Assembly (NCBI RefSeq): GCF_010993975.1 | Contig: NZ_JAACZO010000056.1 | Location: forward strand, 1-64,000 | DNA length: 64,000 nt | Source of the DNA: Halomonas faecis | GTDB lineage: Bacteria; Pseudomonadota; Gammaproteobacteria; Pseudomonadales; Halomonadaceae | Direction of reading: 5' to 3' | Part shown: one piece after another, positions 17,621-26,326 of the stretch | Numbering within the stretch: position 1 is the first letter of the stretch | How the letters are laid out: every line of letters starts with the position of its first letter | Notes under the pieces: model-generated | Databases searched by the model: none | Seen by the model: the letters and a program-made list of their open reading frames with translations, nothing else | What the model was told of the DNA's origin: nothing | Program-made: the position numbers and the translations under genes

Positions 17621-19332
17621 GACGCCTCCCGCCAGCGCACGTGGCAAACGGCTGCCGGGATGCCCTGGGTGCAGAAGAAGCTCAGCCAGCGTCTTTGATT
17701 GTCCTGCAGGCGGTCGCCAGGGCCTTTCACTTCGATCAGCCGATAGCGCGGCTCACCCGCCGCTGCCGCGGGATGGAACTGGATCAGGTCGGGAAGACCG
17801 GCGCGATTGGCCTTGAGGTCGCCGAGCAGGCGCTCGAAGCAGGCGCGCAGGTGAGCGGCGGGCAGACAGGCCAGGGCGAGGTCGATGAGCGCCTCGTCGA
17901 GCGTTTCCCAGTGCACGAAGGGCGAGGCGAGGCCCTGCTTCTCGCGCCAGGTAGCGCGAATCGACGCCGCATGACTGCCGTCGTCGAGCCGCGCCAGGCA
18001 GGCCGCGAAGCGCTCGCGGCGTCGAGTCACGAAATCCTCCCGATAGAGATCCGCCGGGGCGACGTGAAAAGGATGGAAGAAGGCTCCGGGCAGGGGCGTG
18101 AACAGCGCCTCCCAGCACAGCAGCCCGAACAGGCCGGTGATCAGCGCATTCTCCACGTAATACACCGGGGCAGCGTCGCGATGCAGGTGGGCCGCCGCTG
18201 CCCATTCCACGCCCAGCGGTGCCGCCTCGGGGTCGAGCTCCAGCGTGAAGCGCTCGGTCACCGGCTCGGGCGGGCGGGGCGCCACGGGAGCGCCAAGCCG
18301 GCGTGCCAGCCGCGGCAACAGTCGGTCGAGGGCCTGGGTTTCCGCTTCTCCGCGTCCCTGTCTGTCCTGCGCCAGCGGCCGAGCCAGCGCCAGCGCCTCG
18401 GCATGGCGTCCTTCGCGCTCCAGAAGGCGCAGCCGACGAATGCGCGCCTCGCTGCTCGCCCCCTTCTCCCAGCCGGCCTCTGCATAGAGCGATAGTGCCA
18501 GCTCGGCTTCGCCGTCACGCTCGGCCTGACGCCCCAGCGCCAGACGCAAGCGATCGCGACGCGCCGCCAGCCAGGCGTTGTCCGCCGGCACCCCAGGCAG
18601 CTCTGCCCTCAGCTCGGCGACGGACTCATCGGCATCGAGCCGTTCGCGCAGACCGTGCAGGGCCAGGTAGGCGTCCACCTCCTGGCGGCAGCGGAAGGCC
18701 CGGGAGTCGTCCGTGAACGGCACCGACTCGAAGCGCTGCACGCCCAGCTCGGCCAGCACGAACTCCGCCCAGTCCTGGCGCAGATTGCCGAAGAACATCA
18801 GGCGTAGTCGATCACAGGTCGGCCTGACCTTGAGACGCACGATGCCATCCGGCGCTTCAGGCCACCAGTCGGCAAGGCGCCGAGAGTCATCGAGCCGCGG
18901 TGCCAGTGCCGCATGCAGTGCCGATTTGGAAGCCCCACGCACCAACCCAGCCGCGGCGATCTCGCCGGCCAGGGCCCGGCGCAGCTCGGGCAGACGCAGT
19001 TGGGCGAAGAGGGTGGCAACATCCAGAGCAGGGTCGGCGTCGACGAAGTCGGCCTCGACCAGCGGCGCCAGCGCCGCCTCGGTGTCGCCAAGCTCGGCAT
19101 AGACGAGCCGCGAGGTCCGAAAGTGCTCGCCTCGGCGCATCACCATGCGCACCAGCAGCGCCTGTGACGCCTCGGGCAGCGCCGCGAAGGCATCGAGAAA
19201 CGCGCGTTCCGGGACGGCGAGCAGGTCCGAATGGCGCTCGGCCACCCACTCGAGCACGAAGCGGAAGTTCGCCAGGTAGTAGCGCGGGTCATCCAGTGGC
19301 GCGGTCACCGCCCTGGCAGAGATACTGGCCAT
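17617..19332 (-). CDS. VRR-NUC domain nuclease, bacterial FAN1 homologue
   Basis: 571 aa. The C-terminal 60 residues hold the VRR-NUC core: PDL (Asp about 515) then RLIEVKGPGDRLQDNQ (Glu 534, Lys 536), the PD-(D/E)XK catalytic set. The N-terminal region has the SAP-like and TPR-like helices expected of FAN1 (RALAGEIAAAGLVRGASKSAL; later repeats rich in Ala/Leu/Arg). FAN1 proteins cut 5' flaps and unhook interstrand crosslinks; the Pseudomonas enzyme has been studied structurally. Here it is translationally coupled to the downstream Fe-S helicase. ATG chosen as the first good start; no strong RBS. Confidence 0.88.
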   Translation of the reverse strand: MASISARAVTAPLDDPRYYLANFRFVLEWVAERHSDLLAVPERAFLDAFAALPEASQALLVRMVMRRGEHFRTSRLVYAELGDTEAALAPLVEADFVDADPALDVATLFAQLRLPELRRALAGEIAAAGLVRGASKSALHAALAPRLDDSRRLADWWPEAPDGIVRLKVRPTCDRLRLMFFGNLRQDWAEFVLAELGVQRFESVPFTDDSRAFRCRQEVDAYLALHGLRERLDADESVAELRAELPGVPADNAWLAARRDRLRLALGRQAERDGEAELALSLYAEAGWEKGASSEARIRRLRLLEREGRHAEALALARPLAQDRQGRGEAETQALDRLLPRLARRLGAPVAPRPPEPVTERFTLELDPEAAPLGVEWAAAAHLHRDAAPVYYVENALITGLFGLLCWEALFTPLPGAFFHPFHVAPADLYREDFVTRRRERFAACLARLDDGSHAASIRATWREKQGLASPFVHWETLDEALIDLALACLPAAHLRACFERLLGDLKANRAGLPDLIQFHPAAAAGEPRYRLIEVKGPGDRLQDNQRRWLSFFCTQGIPAAVCHVRWREAS

Positions 19333-19398
19333 GCATCCATGGTATCAGGCACCAACGGCAGACGGCAGTGGCAATGCCTAGAAGAGACAGCTTCGGCC

Positions 19399-19923
19399 TC
19401 AAGGGGACTCGGCGGGACGCAGCACCATGCGCGAGTTGCGGATCTCGATATCGAAACGGTTCAGGAAGCTCATGCCCATGAGGGCGACGTCGCCCTCCAT
19501 GCCCGGGCTGATGGAGCCGCGCACGTCATTGGCGGAAAAACCGCCCAGACTCACCTCGTCGAGGGTGGTCAGCTCACCGCGCACTCGCCCGTTGGCGGTG
19601 TTGAACCAGGCCGAACCGGACGCCTCCAGTCCCAGCCGCTCGGCCAACTTGGCCGGCACCGCCACATAGGTGGCACCGGTATCGAGCAGAAACTCCACCG
19701 GCTCGCCGTTGATCCGCCCGGTCGCCATGAAGTGCCCGGAATGGCTGCGCTCCAGGGTGATCGGCGTATCGTTCCCCTCCACCGCATCGACGAGATGGGC
19801 GTTGGGGTTGCGCTGCGCCGCCAGAAAGCCATGAAACCACCAGGAGCCCACGGCGATGAACAGCAGCCAGAACAGCAGCATCATGCCCAACCCGGCGCGA
19901 CGCACGGATTTCTCGTCATCCAT
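19399..19923 (-). CDS. Membrane-anchored retropepsin-like aspartic protease (TIGR02281/clan AA family)
   Basis: 174 aa. One N-terminal transmembrane helix (about residues 13-33, MMLLFWLLFIAVGSWWF) places the rest in the periplasm. The catalytic Asp lies in EFLLDTGATYVAVP, the single D-T/S-G motif of retroviral-type proteases that work as dimers. The family glycine-rich flap (ALMGMSFLNRFDIEIRN) follows. Substrate unknown. It lies downstream of an MFS gene with a 36 bp gap on the same strand. Confidence 0.88.
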   Translation of the reverse strand: MDDEKSVRRAGLGMMLLFWLLFIAVGSWWFHGFLAAQRNPNAHLVDAVEGNDTPITLERSHSGHFMATGRINGEPVEFLLDTGATYVAVPAKLAERLGLEASGSAWFNTANGRVRGELTTLDEVSLGGFSANDVRGSISPGMEGDVALMGMSFLNRFDIEIRNSRMVLRPAESP

Positions 19924-19959
19924 GGAAACCTCCCGGCCATAGCCGCCTGTCGCTTCCGG

Positions 19960-21348
19960 TCAGTATGGACCAGATCGTCCCGGTTCCGCTGCCCTGTCGC
20001 CGTTGCGTGCCTGCCAGTCGCGCGCCGCCTGCTGACCACGCGCCTGATCCACGCAAAGACACACCAGGATGGCGACGATGAACAGCCCGGCGCATAGCAG
20101 GATGGACGCCTGCAGCCCCACCAGCGACTGCAGCAACCCCAGCCCGATGATGCCGATCACCCCGGCGAGCTTGTTGGCCAGGCCCCAGAAACCGAAGAAT
20201 TCGGCAGCCTTGCGGCTCGGCGAGAACAGCCCCACCAGGGCGCGGCTGGCCGACTGGCTGGAACCCAGCGACAACCCCGCCAGGCAACCCACCACCAGAA
20301 ACAGGTGCTGGGCCTGCCAGTCGAGGCCGAGGCTGGCATTGAGCCAGGCGGTCAGTTCCGGGGTCGCCCAGATGGCCAGGATCGCCACCACCCAGAGCGA
20401 GAGTGTGATGAGGTACGTGAACTTGGTGCCGATGCGGTCCTGGATGAAGCCGAAACCCAGGGCGCCGGCCGCTGCGGTGATCTGCACGATGATGAACATG
20501 ATATTGCGGACCGACTCGTCCCAGCCGATCACCTGGGCGCCATAGATGAAAGCGAAGGCGATGATGATGTAGACCCCGGCCATGGAGAACAGCAGCGAGA
20601 CCAGGAAGATGCCGAGGTCGCGGAAGCGCCGCAGCTCATGCAGGGTCGTCGCGACGCGTTCCAGGGCGATCTCGCGATAGGGCTTGCCGGGCGGCTGGGG
20701 CGTGCCGCGCTCCTTCACCCACAGGAAGGTGGGAATGGCGGTGATCAGAAAGAAGCCCGCCGCGAAGGGGCCCACCCAACGGATGCGCTCGAAGTTATCG
20801 GCGGTCGCCTCGCCCAGCACCACCAAGGTGAAGCCTGCGGCGAAGAGCCCGCCAACGTAGCCCAGCGCCCAGCCGAAGCCGGAGATCTTGCCCAGGTCTT
20901 CCGGTGGGCCGAGATCCGGCAGGAAGGCGGCGATGAAGGACTCACCCATGGAGTAGGCGTAGTTGGAAACCACGATCAACAGGAGACCCAGCATCACGTA
21001 GCCCGGTGCCACGAAGTAGAGCATGGCGGTGGTGGCCACCGTGGCCAGATAGCTGACGAACAGGAAGCGCTTCTTGGCGGCCTGATAATCCATCACCGCC
21101 CCGCACAGGGGGCCGGTCACCACCACCAGCAGATAGCTGACCGCCAACGCCAGGCTCCACAGGAAGTTGGCCAAGCGGTAGCCGTCTCCGCGATCGCCGA
21201 CGATCACCGTGGTGAAGAGCTCACCGAACACCACGGTGATGATCAGCAGGGTATACGCCTGGTTGGCGAAGTCGAACATCGCCCAGCCGAGAATCTCCCT
21301 GCGCGAAGCGCGGGGTGTCGTCGGCACGGCAGCGGGGATCGAGTTCAT
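19960..21348 (-). CDS. MFS transporter, UMF1/Atg22-like family
   Basis: 462 aa, twelve predicted transmembrane helices. The opening EILGWAMFDFANQAYTLLI is the hallmark of the Atg22-like UMF1 group, named for the yeast vacuolar amino-acid effluxer; bacterial members have no firm substrate. The loop DLGPPEDLGKISGFGWALGY is also typical. The C-terminal tail is hydrophilic. It is divergent from the double binding-protein gene across 253 bp that holds no gene I can support, and may be co-transcribed with the retropepsin-like gene downstream. Confidence 0.88.
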   Translation of the reverse strand: MNSIPAAVPTTPRASRREILGWAMFDFANQAYTLLIITVVFGELFTTVIVGDRGDGYRLANFLWSLALAVSYLLVVVTGPLCGAVMDYQAAKKRFLFVSYLATVATTAMLYFVAPGYVMLGLLLIVVSNYAYSMGESFIAAFLPDLGPPEDLGKISGFGWALGYVGGLFAAGFTLVVLGEATADNFERIRWVGPFAAGFFLITAIPTFLWVKERGTPQPPGKPYREIALERVATTLHELRRFRDLGIFLVSLLFSMAGVYIIIAFAFIYGAQVIGWDESVRNIMFIIVQITAAAGALGFGFIQDRIGTKFTYLITLSLWVVAILAIWATPELTAWLNASLGLDWQAQHLFLVVGCLAGLSLGSSQSASRALVGLFSPSRKAAEFFGFWGLANKLAGVIGIIGLGLLQSLVGLQASILLCAGLFIVAILVCLCVDQARGQQAARDWQARNGDRAAEPGRSGPY

Positions 21349-21601
21349 GCGGGACGTCCCTGTGATCGTGACGCCGTCAGACTAGCACCTTCGGCGTACC
21401 CGCCACTATCACCGGCCGCTCGAGACGCAAGCCGCCATCTAGCGTTGGCCACCGGGGATGACTTTCCCCATGCCTTCGGCTAGGTTGCTCTCGAGGCCAT
21501 GTCGCTGACGATAACCGCCATATCCGCAACCCAAGGGGACGCCTTCAGGACGCTCCGCCATAACAATAACGAGATGGACGACAGTGAAGACGAGGGATCT
21601 C

Positions 21602-23005
21602 ATGCGCAGAGGACTACTGTGGGTGGCTTGCCTGATGCTGCCCATGACGGCAGCCGCCGAGCTGTCCAGCCTGACGTTCATCACGGAAGAGTACCCTCCC
21701 TACAATTATCAGCGCGACGGGCAGCCGGAAGGCATCGCCGTCGAGCTCCTGGAGCGCATCCTCACTCGCACCGATACCCCGCGGGATCGCCACGACATCC
21801 AGTTCTACCCATGGGCGCGCGGCTATGATATGGCACTCACCGAGCCCAGCACGGTACTCTTCTCGACGACCCGTACCGAACAGCGCGAACCCCTGTTCCA
21901 GTGGGTCGGCCCCATCGCCACCGACCGCGTCTCGTTGATCGCCCGGCGAGATGCCGACATTCAACTCGACGACCTCGAGGCACTGATCGATAGCGACTAC
22001 CGCGTGGCGGTGATTCGCGAAGACATCGGTGCCCAGCGCCTGCACGAGGCGGGCGTTCCCGATTCGCGCATCCAGGTCGCCATGTCCAATGACAGCGCCC
22101 TGCACATGCTCGAACGTGGCCGTGTCGACCTCTGGGCCTATGGCGAGGACGTCGCCTTCTGGATGATGGAGCAAAAAGGGCTGTCCCAGAGCGACTTCGA
22201 GGCGATCCTGCCGATCAGCGAATCCGACCTCTACTTCGCGCTGCACCGGGATACCGATCCCTCCCTGGTGGCCACCCTGCAGAACGCCCTGGACCGGCTG
22301 CGTGCCGACAGTCGCCCGGCCACGTCCAGTGAGCGTCGGGTGACGTTCAACACCGAAGAGTACCCTCCCTTCAACTTTCTCAATGCGGATGGAGAGATCG
22401 ACGGCACCGCCACCCGGCTACTGCAAACGGCGCTCGACGAAGCCGGTCTCACGGCCAATTTCCGCCTGCTGCCTTGGGCCCGTGCCTATACCGAAGCGCG
22501 CCTGCGTGACAATCACTGCGTCTACGCCACCACGCGCACCCCGAGCCGCGAAGCGCACTTCACCTGGACCGGCCCGCTGGCCATCAACGAGTGGGCCGCC
22601 TTCGCCCTGGCCGACAGCGACCTCGAGGCCCGCGAACTCGGGGATCTGGCCGACCGGCGGGTCGGCAGCTTCCGCGAGGATGCCGTTGGCCAGTACGCCG
22701 AGGAGCAAGGCATCCCCGTGCTGCTCACTGCAACGGAGCGCGACAACATCGCTCGCCTGCAGGCCGGCGTGATCGACGCCTGGGTCACCGGGTCGCAAAC
22801 CGCACGACAACTGGCTCGAGAGGCCGGCGTGGAGCTGAAACGACTCTTCTCGTTTCGCCAGGAAGCCCTCTACCTTGCCTGCCACCCCTCCCTGCCGGAC
22901 GGCTACCTATCCAAGCTGCAAGCCGCACTGGAGCAGTTGACTGAAAGTGGACGCGCCGACGCTTTGCGCCACCGGGTGCTCGAACGGCTGGAGGGCGACA
23001 CATGA
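21602..23005 (+). CDS. Periplasmic protein with two tandem type-3 solute-binding domains
   Basis: 467 aa. A signal peptide (MRRGLLWVACLMLPMTAAAE) is followed by two full SBP_bac_3 domains. Their starts are near-duplicates: LTFITEEYPPYNYQRDG at about residue 24 and VTFNTEEYPPFNFLNADG at about 247, so the protein arose by internal duplication or fusion. Both have the FYPWARGY/LLPWARAY ligand-pocket segment. The ATG follows GAGGGATCTC; a GTG six codons upstream is the alternative. There is no ABC permease or ATPase. Instead the stop overlaps the start of a membrane diguanylate cyclase (ATGA), suggesting a sensory rather than transport role. Ligand unknown; amino-acid-like is a guess from the family. 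Confidence 0.9.
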   Translation: MRRGLLWVACLMLPMTAAAELSSLTFITEEYPPYNYQRDGQPEGIAVELLERILTRTDTPRDRHDIQFYPWARGYDMALTEPSTVLFSTTRTEQREPLFQWVGPIATDRVSLIARRDADIQLDDLEALIDSDYRVAVIREDIGAQRLHEAGVPDSRIQVAMSNDSALHMLERGRVDLWAYGEDVAFWMMEQKGLSQSDFEAILPISESDLYFALHRDTDPSLVATLQNALDRLRADSRPATSSERRVTFNTEEYPPFNFLNADGEIDGTATRLLQTALDEAGLTANFRLLPWARAYTEARLRDNHCVYATTRTPSREAHFTWTGPLAINEWAAFALADSDLEARELGDLADRRVGSFREDAVGQYAEEQGIPVLLTATERDNIARLQAGVIDAWVTGSQTARQLAREAGVELKRLFSFRQEALYLACHPSLPDGYLSKLQAALEQLTESGRADALRHRVLERLEGDT

Positions 23006-24264
23006 AATCCGCGCCGCCCGTGCCGAGACGTCGCAGTCTCAACGGCAAGCAGGCCATCCTGACGTTGCTCATCGCCGGCTTGCTGAGTCTGGTCGCCGGC
23101 AGCATCGAGCTGGCCCGTGACGCCGCCACGATGCGCGACGAAGTGCAGAGCCGGACCGACCACCTGCTGGCACTGATCGACGGCACCGCCGCCGAGGCAG
23201 CGTTCCAGCTCAACCCCGACCTGGCCAGGCAGGTGGCCGATGGCCTCTTCGTCGGCGACCGCGTGGCGCAAGTATCGCTGCGTGACGACTTCGGGCGTAC
23301 CATGGCCAGTCGCCAACGCATTGGCGACGATTCGGCCAACTGGCTGGTCACGCTGCTATTCGATGACATCCTGCACTATCGCCGCACGCTCGTTTACGAA
23401 CCCGGCCAGGGGGCACCGACAACCCAGGTCGGCGAGATCGAACTCACCCTGGCCCTCGACAGCCTGGGCCGCGACTTCATGAACCGCAGCCTGCTGGTCT
23501 TCTCGCTCAGCGTGGTCAAGGCGTTGGCGATTGCTGCGCTGATGGTCGTGGCATTCCATGCGTTCATCACCCGCCCGTTGCTGCGCGTACATGCCGCCAT
23601 CATCGACACCGACCCGCGTCGTCCCGGCGCCTGGCCCAAGCCGCGCCTGGGGCACCACGCCGACGACGAGCTGGGCCACCTGGTAGTGGGCCTCGACCGG
23701 CTGCTCAGGGCCTTCCAGAATGGCCTCGACCAGCGTGATCAACTACACCAGATTTCCACCCTGGATGGCTTGACCGGCATCGCCAACCGTCGACGCTTCG
23801 ACGAATTCCTGCCGGATGCCTGGCAGCGCGCCCGGCGCTCGCGCCAGCCGCTGTCGCTGATCTTCATCGACATCGACAATTTCAAGCAATTCAACGATCA
23901 CTACGGGCACGTGATCGGCGACGATACGCTGCGCGCGGTGGCCAGCGCCCTTTCGAATACCGTGACCCGCGCGACCGACCTGGTGGCACGCTACGGCGGC
24001 GAAGAGTTCGTCTGCGTGCTCGCCGACACGGATAGGGAAGGCGCGCGTGCCGTGGCCGGCCGTCTACGCGATGCCATTCTCGAGCTGGCCATCCCGCACG
24101 CCGGTTCGCCGCATGCCGAACGCGTCACGGCCAGTTTCGGGATCGCCTCGGCACATCCCGGCAAGGAGGACGACGTCGGTTTCGAGGCCCTGCTCGAGCG
24201 GGCCGACAGTCAGCTATACCGTGCCAAGCACCAGGGCCGCGACCAGATCGTCTGGGAGCCGTGA
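23002..24264 (+). CDS. Membrane diguanylate cyclase (GGDEF)
   Basis: 420 aa. Transmembrane helices at about residues 17-36 and 166-188 bracket a periplasmic sensor of about 130 residues, then a HAMP-like linker and a GGDEF domain. The active site is GGEEF (332-336), with the product-inhibition I-site RATD five residues before it (323-326), so it is predicted to make c-di-GMP and be feedback-inhibited. Its ATG overlaps the stop of the double binding-protein gene by 4 nt. A likely arrangement is that the liganded periplasmic protein touches the sensor loop and sets cyclase activity. Ends 7 nt from a convergent gene. Confidence 0.93.
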   Translation: MKSAPPVPRRRSLNGKQAILTLLIAGLLSLVAGSIELARDAATMRDEVQSRTDHLLALIDGTAAEAAFQLNPDLARQVADGLFVGDRVAQVSLRDDFGRTMASRQRIGDDSANWLVTLLFDDILHYRRTLVYEPGQGAPTTQVGEIELTLALDSLGRDFMNRSLLVFSLSVVKALAIAALMVVAFHAFITRPLLRVHAAIIDTDPRRPGAWPKPRLGHHADDELGHLVVGLDRLLRAFQNGLDQRDQLHQISTLDGLTGIANRRRFDEFLPDAWQRARRSRQPLSLIFIDIDNFKQFNDHYGHVIGDDTLRAVASALSNTVTRATDLVARYGGEEFVCVLADTDREGARAVAGRLRDAILELAIPHAGSPHAERVTASFGIASAHPGKEDDVGFEALLERADSQLYRAKHQGRDQIVWEP

Positions 24265-24271
24265 TGGTCTG

Positions 24272-26317
24272 TCATACCAGGTCGCGCGGGACCGTCTCGT
24301 CCCAGGTCCGCGCGTAGATGCGGGTATCGCCCTCCCAGGCATCCAGGGTGGCCCGGATGCGGAAGTTCTCCGCATCGCTGGTCAGCAGGGTTCGGGTCAG
24401 GGTGTGCACCACCCAATCGCCGCGCTGGAAGCTGCGCTGCCACTCGGTCCAGCCGCTGACGCTGTCGTAGCTGCCATAGGCATAACGGTAGCGCTCGGTC
24501 ACCTTGGCGGCGATGGTCAGGTCAATGTCGTCGATGCAGTAGCTCCCCTCGTCGTGGATCACCTCCAGCAGCGTCTCGTCATGGGCCAGGTCGCGGATCA
24601 CCCGCCAGGTCTCCTGGGTCGGCTGCAACAGCGTCTTGGCCAACGGCGGCGCACCCTCCGGTTCGGCGAAGGCCGCCAGCCTTGCCTCTTCCTCGGGCCG
24701 CGGCGGCCGGCACGGCAGTACCAGGCGGCTTGCCGCCGGCCACAGTGTCAATCGCACCGGATGCGGCGCCGGCCAGGCCAGCGGCCAGTAACTGGTGGAG
24801 AGCGACAGGCGAAACGCATGCCCAACGGGAAACTGCTGGGCAATGTGCTTGAGCGGAACCCGCACCCGATAGCGCTTGCCCGGCTCCAGCGGTTCGGGGT
24901 GTTCATCGCTATCGCGGTGGGTCAGGTTGAGAAGACCGTAGGACACCCGCGTGGCCTTGTCGTCTGCGCCGATATCGACGAGTCGCAGCGCCACCATGGC
25001 CACCGGCTGGTCGGCGGCGAGCTCGAGCTCCACCACCGGTGCTCCGCAAATCTCCAACGGTGCATCGAGCCGCTCGCTCTGGAAGATCAGCGAGCCGCCA
25101 TCCTCGTCGCGCTGGTCATGGGGCAGGTCCGGCGGGGCATTGTAGGAGCACCACTTGCCGGCATAGAGCCCCACCGAGAGCGGCGAACGAATGTCCAGGG
25201 TGGCATCGCCGTCGCCCACCTCGGTTTCGGCATCGCCCGCAGCCTCCGGCAGCAGGTCGTGGCCGGCGGTGAGGCGAAAGGCACGGCTCTCGATGTTCGA
25301 AGAAGGCCACTCGGGTTCGGTCACCCAGCGTCCCGGTCGCTCCGCATAGCGGGCCGAGGGCGGCACCGACTCCTGCATCCACAGCCGCAGCATGGGTTCG
25401 TCCATGATTCCGGTATCGCTGCCCTTGAGCCACTGGTCCCACCAGCGAAGCGACTCCTGCAGGAAGCCGATGGCCGGCCCCGGCTCGCCCAGGTGGGGGT
25501 ACTTGTGGGCCCAGGGGCCGACCAGCCCCTTGCGCGGCACCTCGAGCCCCGCCAGCAGGCGGAACACCGCATTGCAGTAGCCGTCGGCCCAGCCGCTGAT
25601 GGCATAGACCGGGCACTGGATGCGCGAGTAGTCCTCGCACACCGAACCGTGCTGCCAGTAGGCGTCGCGGCGCTGGTGAGCCAACCACTGGGCCAGCCAC
25701 AGGCCGCTGCCATCGAGGCGCTCCAGCCACATGTCGCGCCAGCGCTCCCCCACCAGCTCGGGATCGGGCGGGCAGGCGTTGCCATCGAACATGGTCGAGG
25801 CCCAGGAGAGGTTGTCGGCCAGCAGGCAGCCGCCCATGTGGTGGATGTCGTCGGCATAGCGGTCATCGGTGAAGCACAGGGCGATCACCGCCTTGAGCTG
25901 GGGCGGACGCAGCGCGGCGATCTGCAGCCCGTTGAAGCCGCCCCAGGAGATGCCCACCATGCCGACGTCGCCGGTGCACCAGGGCTGGGCCTCCAGCCAG
26001 GCGAGAACGGCCAGGCCATCCTCGAGCTCGCTGGGCAGGTATTCGTCGGTGAGCAGGCCGTCGGACTCGCCGGTGCCGCGAATGTCGACCCGAACTCCGG
26101 CATAGCCGTGGCCCGCCCAGTAAGGGTGCATCTGTACGTCGCGCTCGGCGGTAAGATCGCGCTTGCGGTAGGGCAGGTACTCGAGGATCGCCGGCACGGG
26201 ATGTATCTCGGCATCCACCGGGCGCCATATCCGTGCGGCCAGTCGGGTACCGTCGGGCAGGGCAATCCAGGTTTCCTCTTCCATGATGCGACGCGGAAAA
26301 TCCGTGACGATGCGCAT
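24272..26317 (-). CDS. CocE/NonD family hydrolase (S15 peptidase-like)
   Basis: 681 aa. N-terminal alpha/beta hydrolase with nucleophile elbow MVGISWGGFNG (Ser about 133), acid in AISGWADGY and His in GPWAHKYPH, then the C-terminal X-Pro dipeptidyl-peptidase-like jelly-roll domain. The family hydrolyses esters or amides such as cocaine, glutaryl-7-ACA and alpha-amino acid esters. No signal peptide, so cytoplasmic. It sits 9 nt downstream of an ATP-grasp gene and is almost certainly in one operon with it, which suggests it breaks or matures the product of that ligase. Natural substrate unknown. Confidence 0.88.
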   Translation of the reverse strand: MRIVTDFPRRIMEEETWIALPDGTRLAARIWRPVDAEIHPVPAILEYLPYRKRDLTAERDVQMHPYWAGHGYAGVRVDIRGTGESDGLLTDEYLPSELEDGLAVLAWLEAQPWCTGDVGMVGISWGGFNGLQIAALRPPQLKAVIALCFTDDRYADDIHHMGGCLLADNLSWASTMFDGNACPPDPELVGERWRDMWLERLDGSGLWLAQWLAHQRRDAYWQHGSVCEDYSRIQCPVYAISGWADGYCNAVFRLLAGLEVPRKGLVGPWAHKYPHLGEPGPAIGFLQESLRWWDQWLKGSDTGIMDEPMLRLWMQESVPPSARYAERPGRWVTEPEWPSSNIESRAFRLTAGHDLLPEAAGDAETEVGDGDATLDIRSPLSVGLYAGKWCSYNAPPDLPHDQRDEDGGSLIFQSERLDAPLEICGAPVVELELAADQPVAMVALRLVDIGADDKATRVSYGLLNLTHRDSDEHPEPLEPGKRYRVRVPLKHIAQQFPVGHAFRLSLSTSYWPLAWPAPHPVRLTLWPAASRLVLPCRPPRPEEEARLAAFAEPEGAPPLAKTLLQPTQETWRVIRDLAHDETLLEVIHDEGSYCIDDIDLTIAAKVTERYRYAYGSYDSVSGWTEWQRSFQRGDWVVHTLTRTLLTSDAENFRIRATLDAWEGDTRIYARTWDETVPRDLV

Positions 26318-26326
26318 GCTCTCTCC

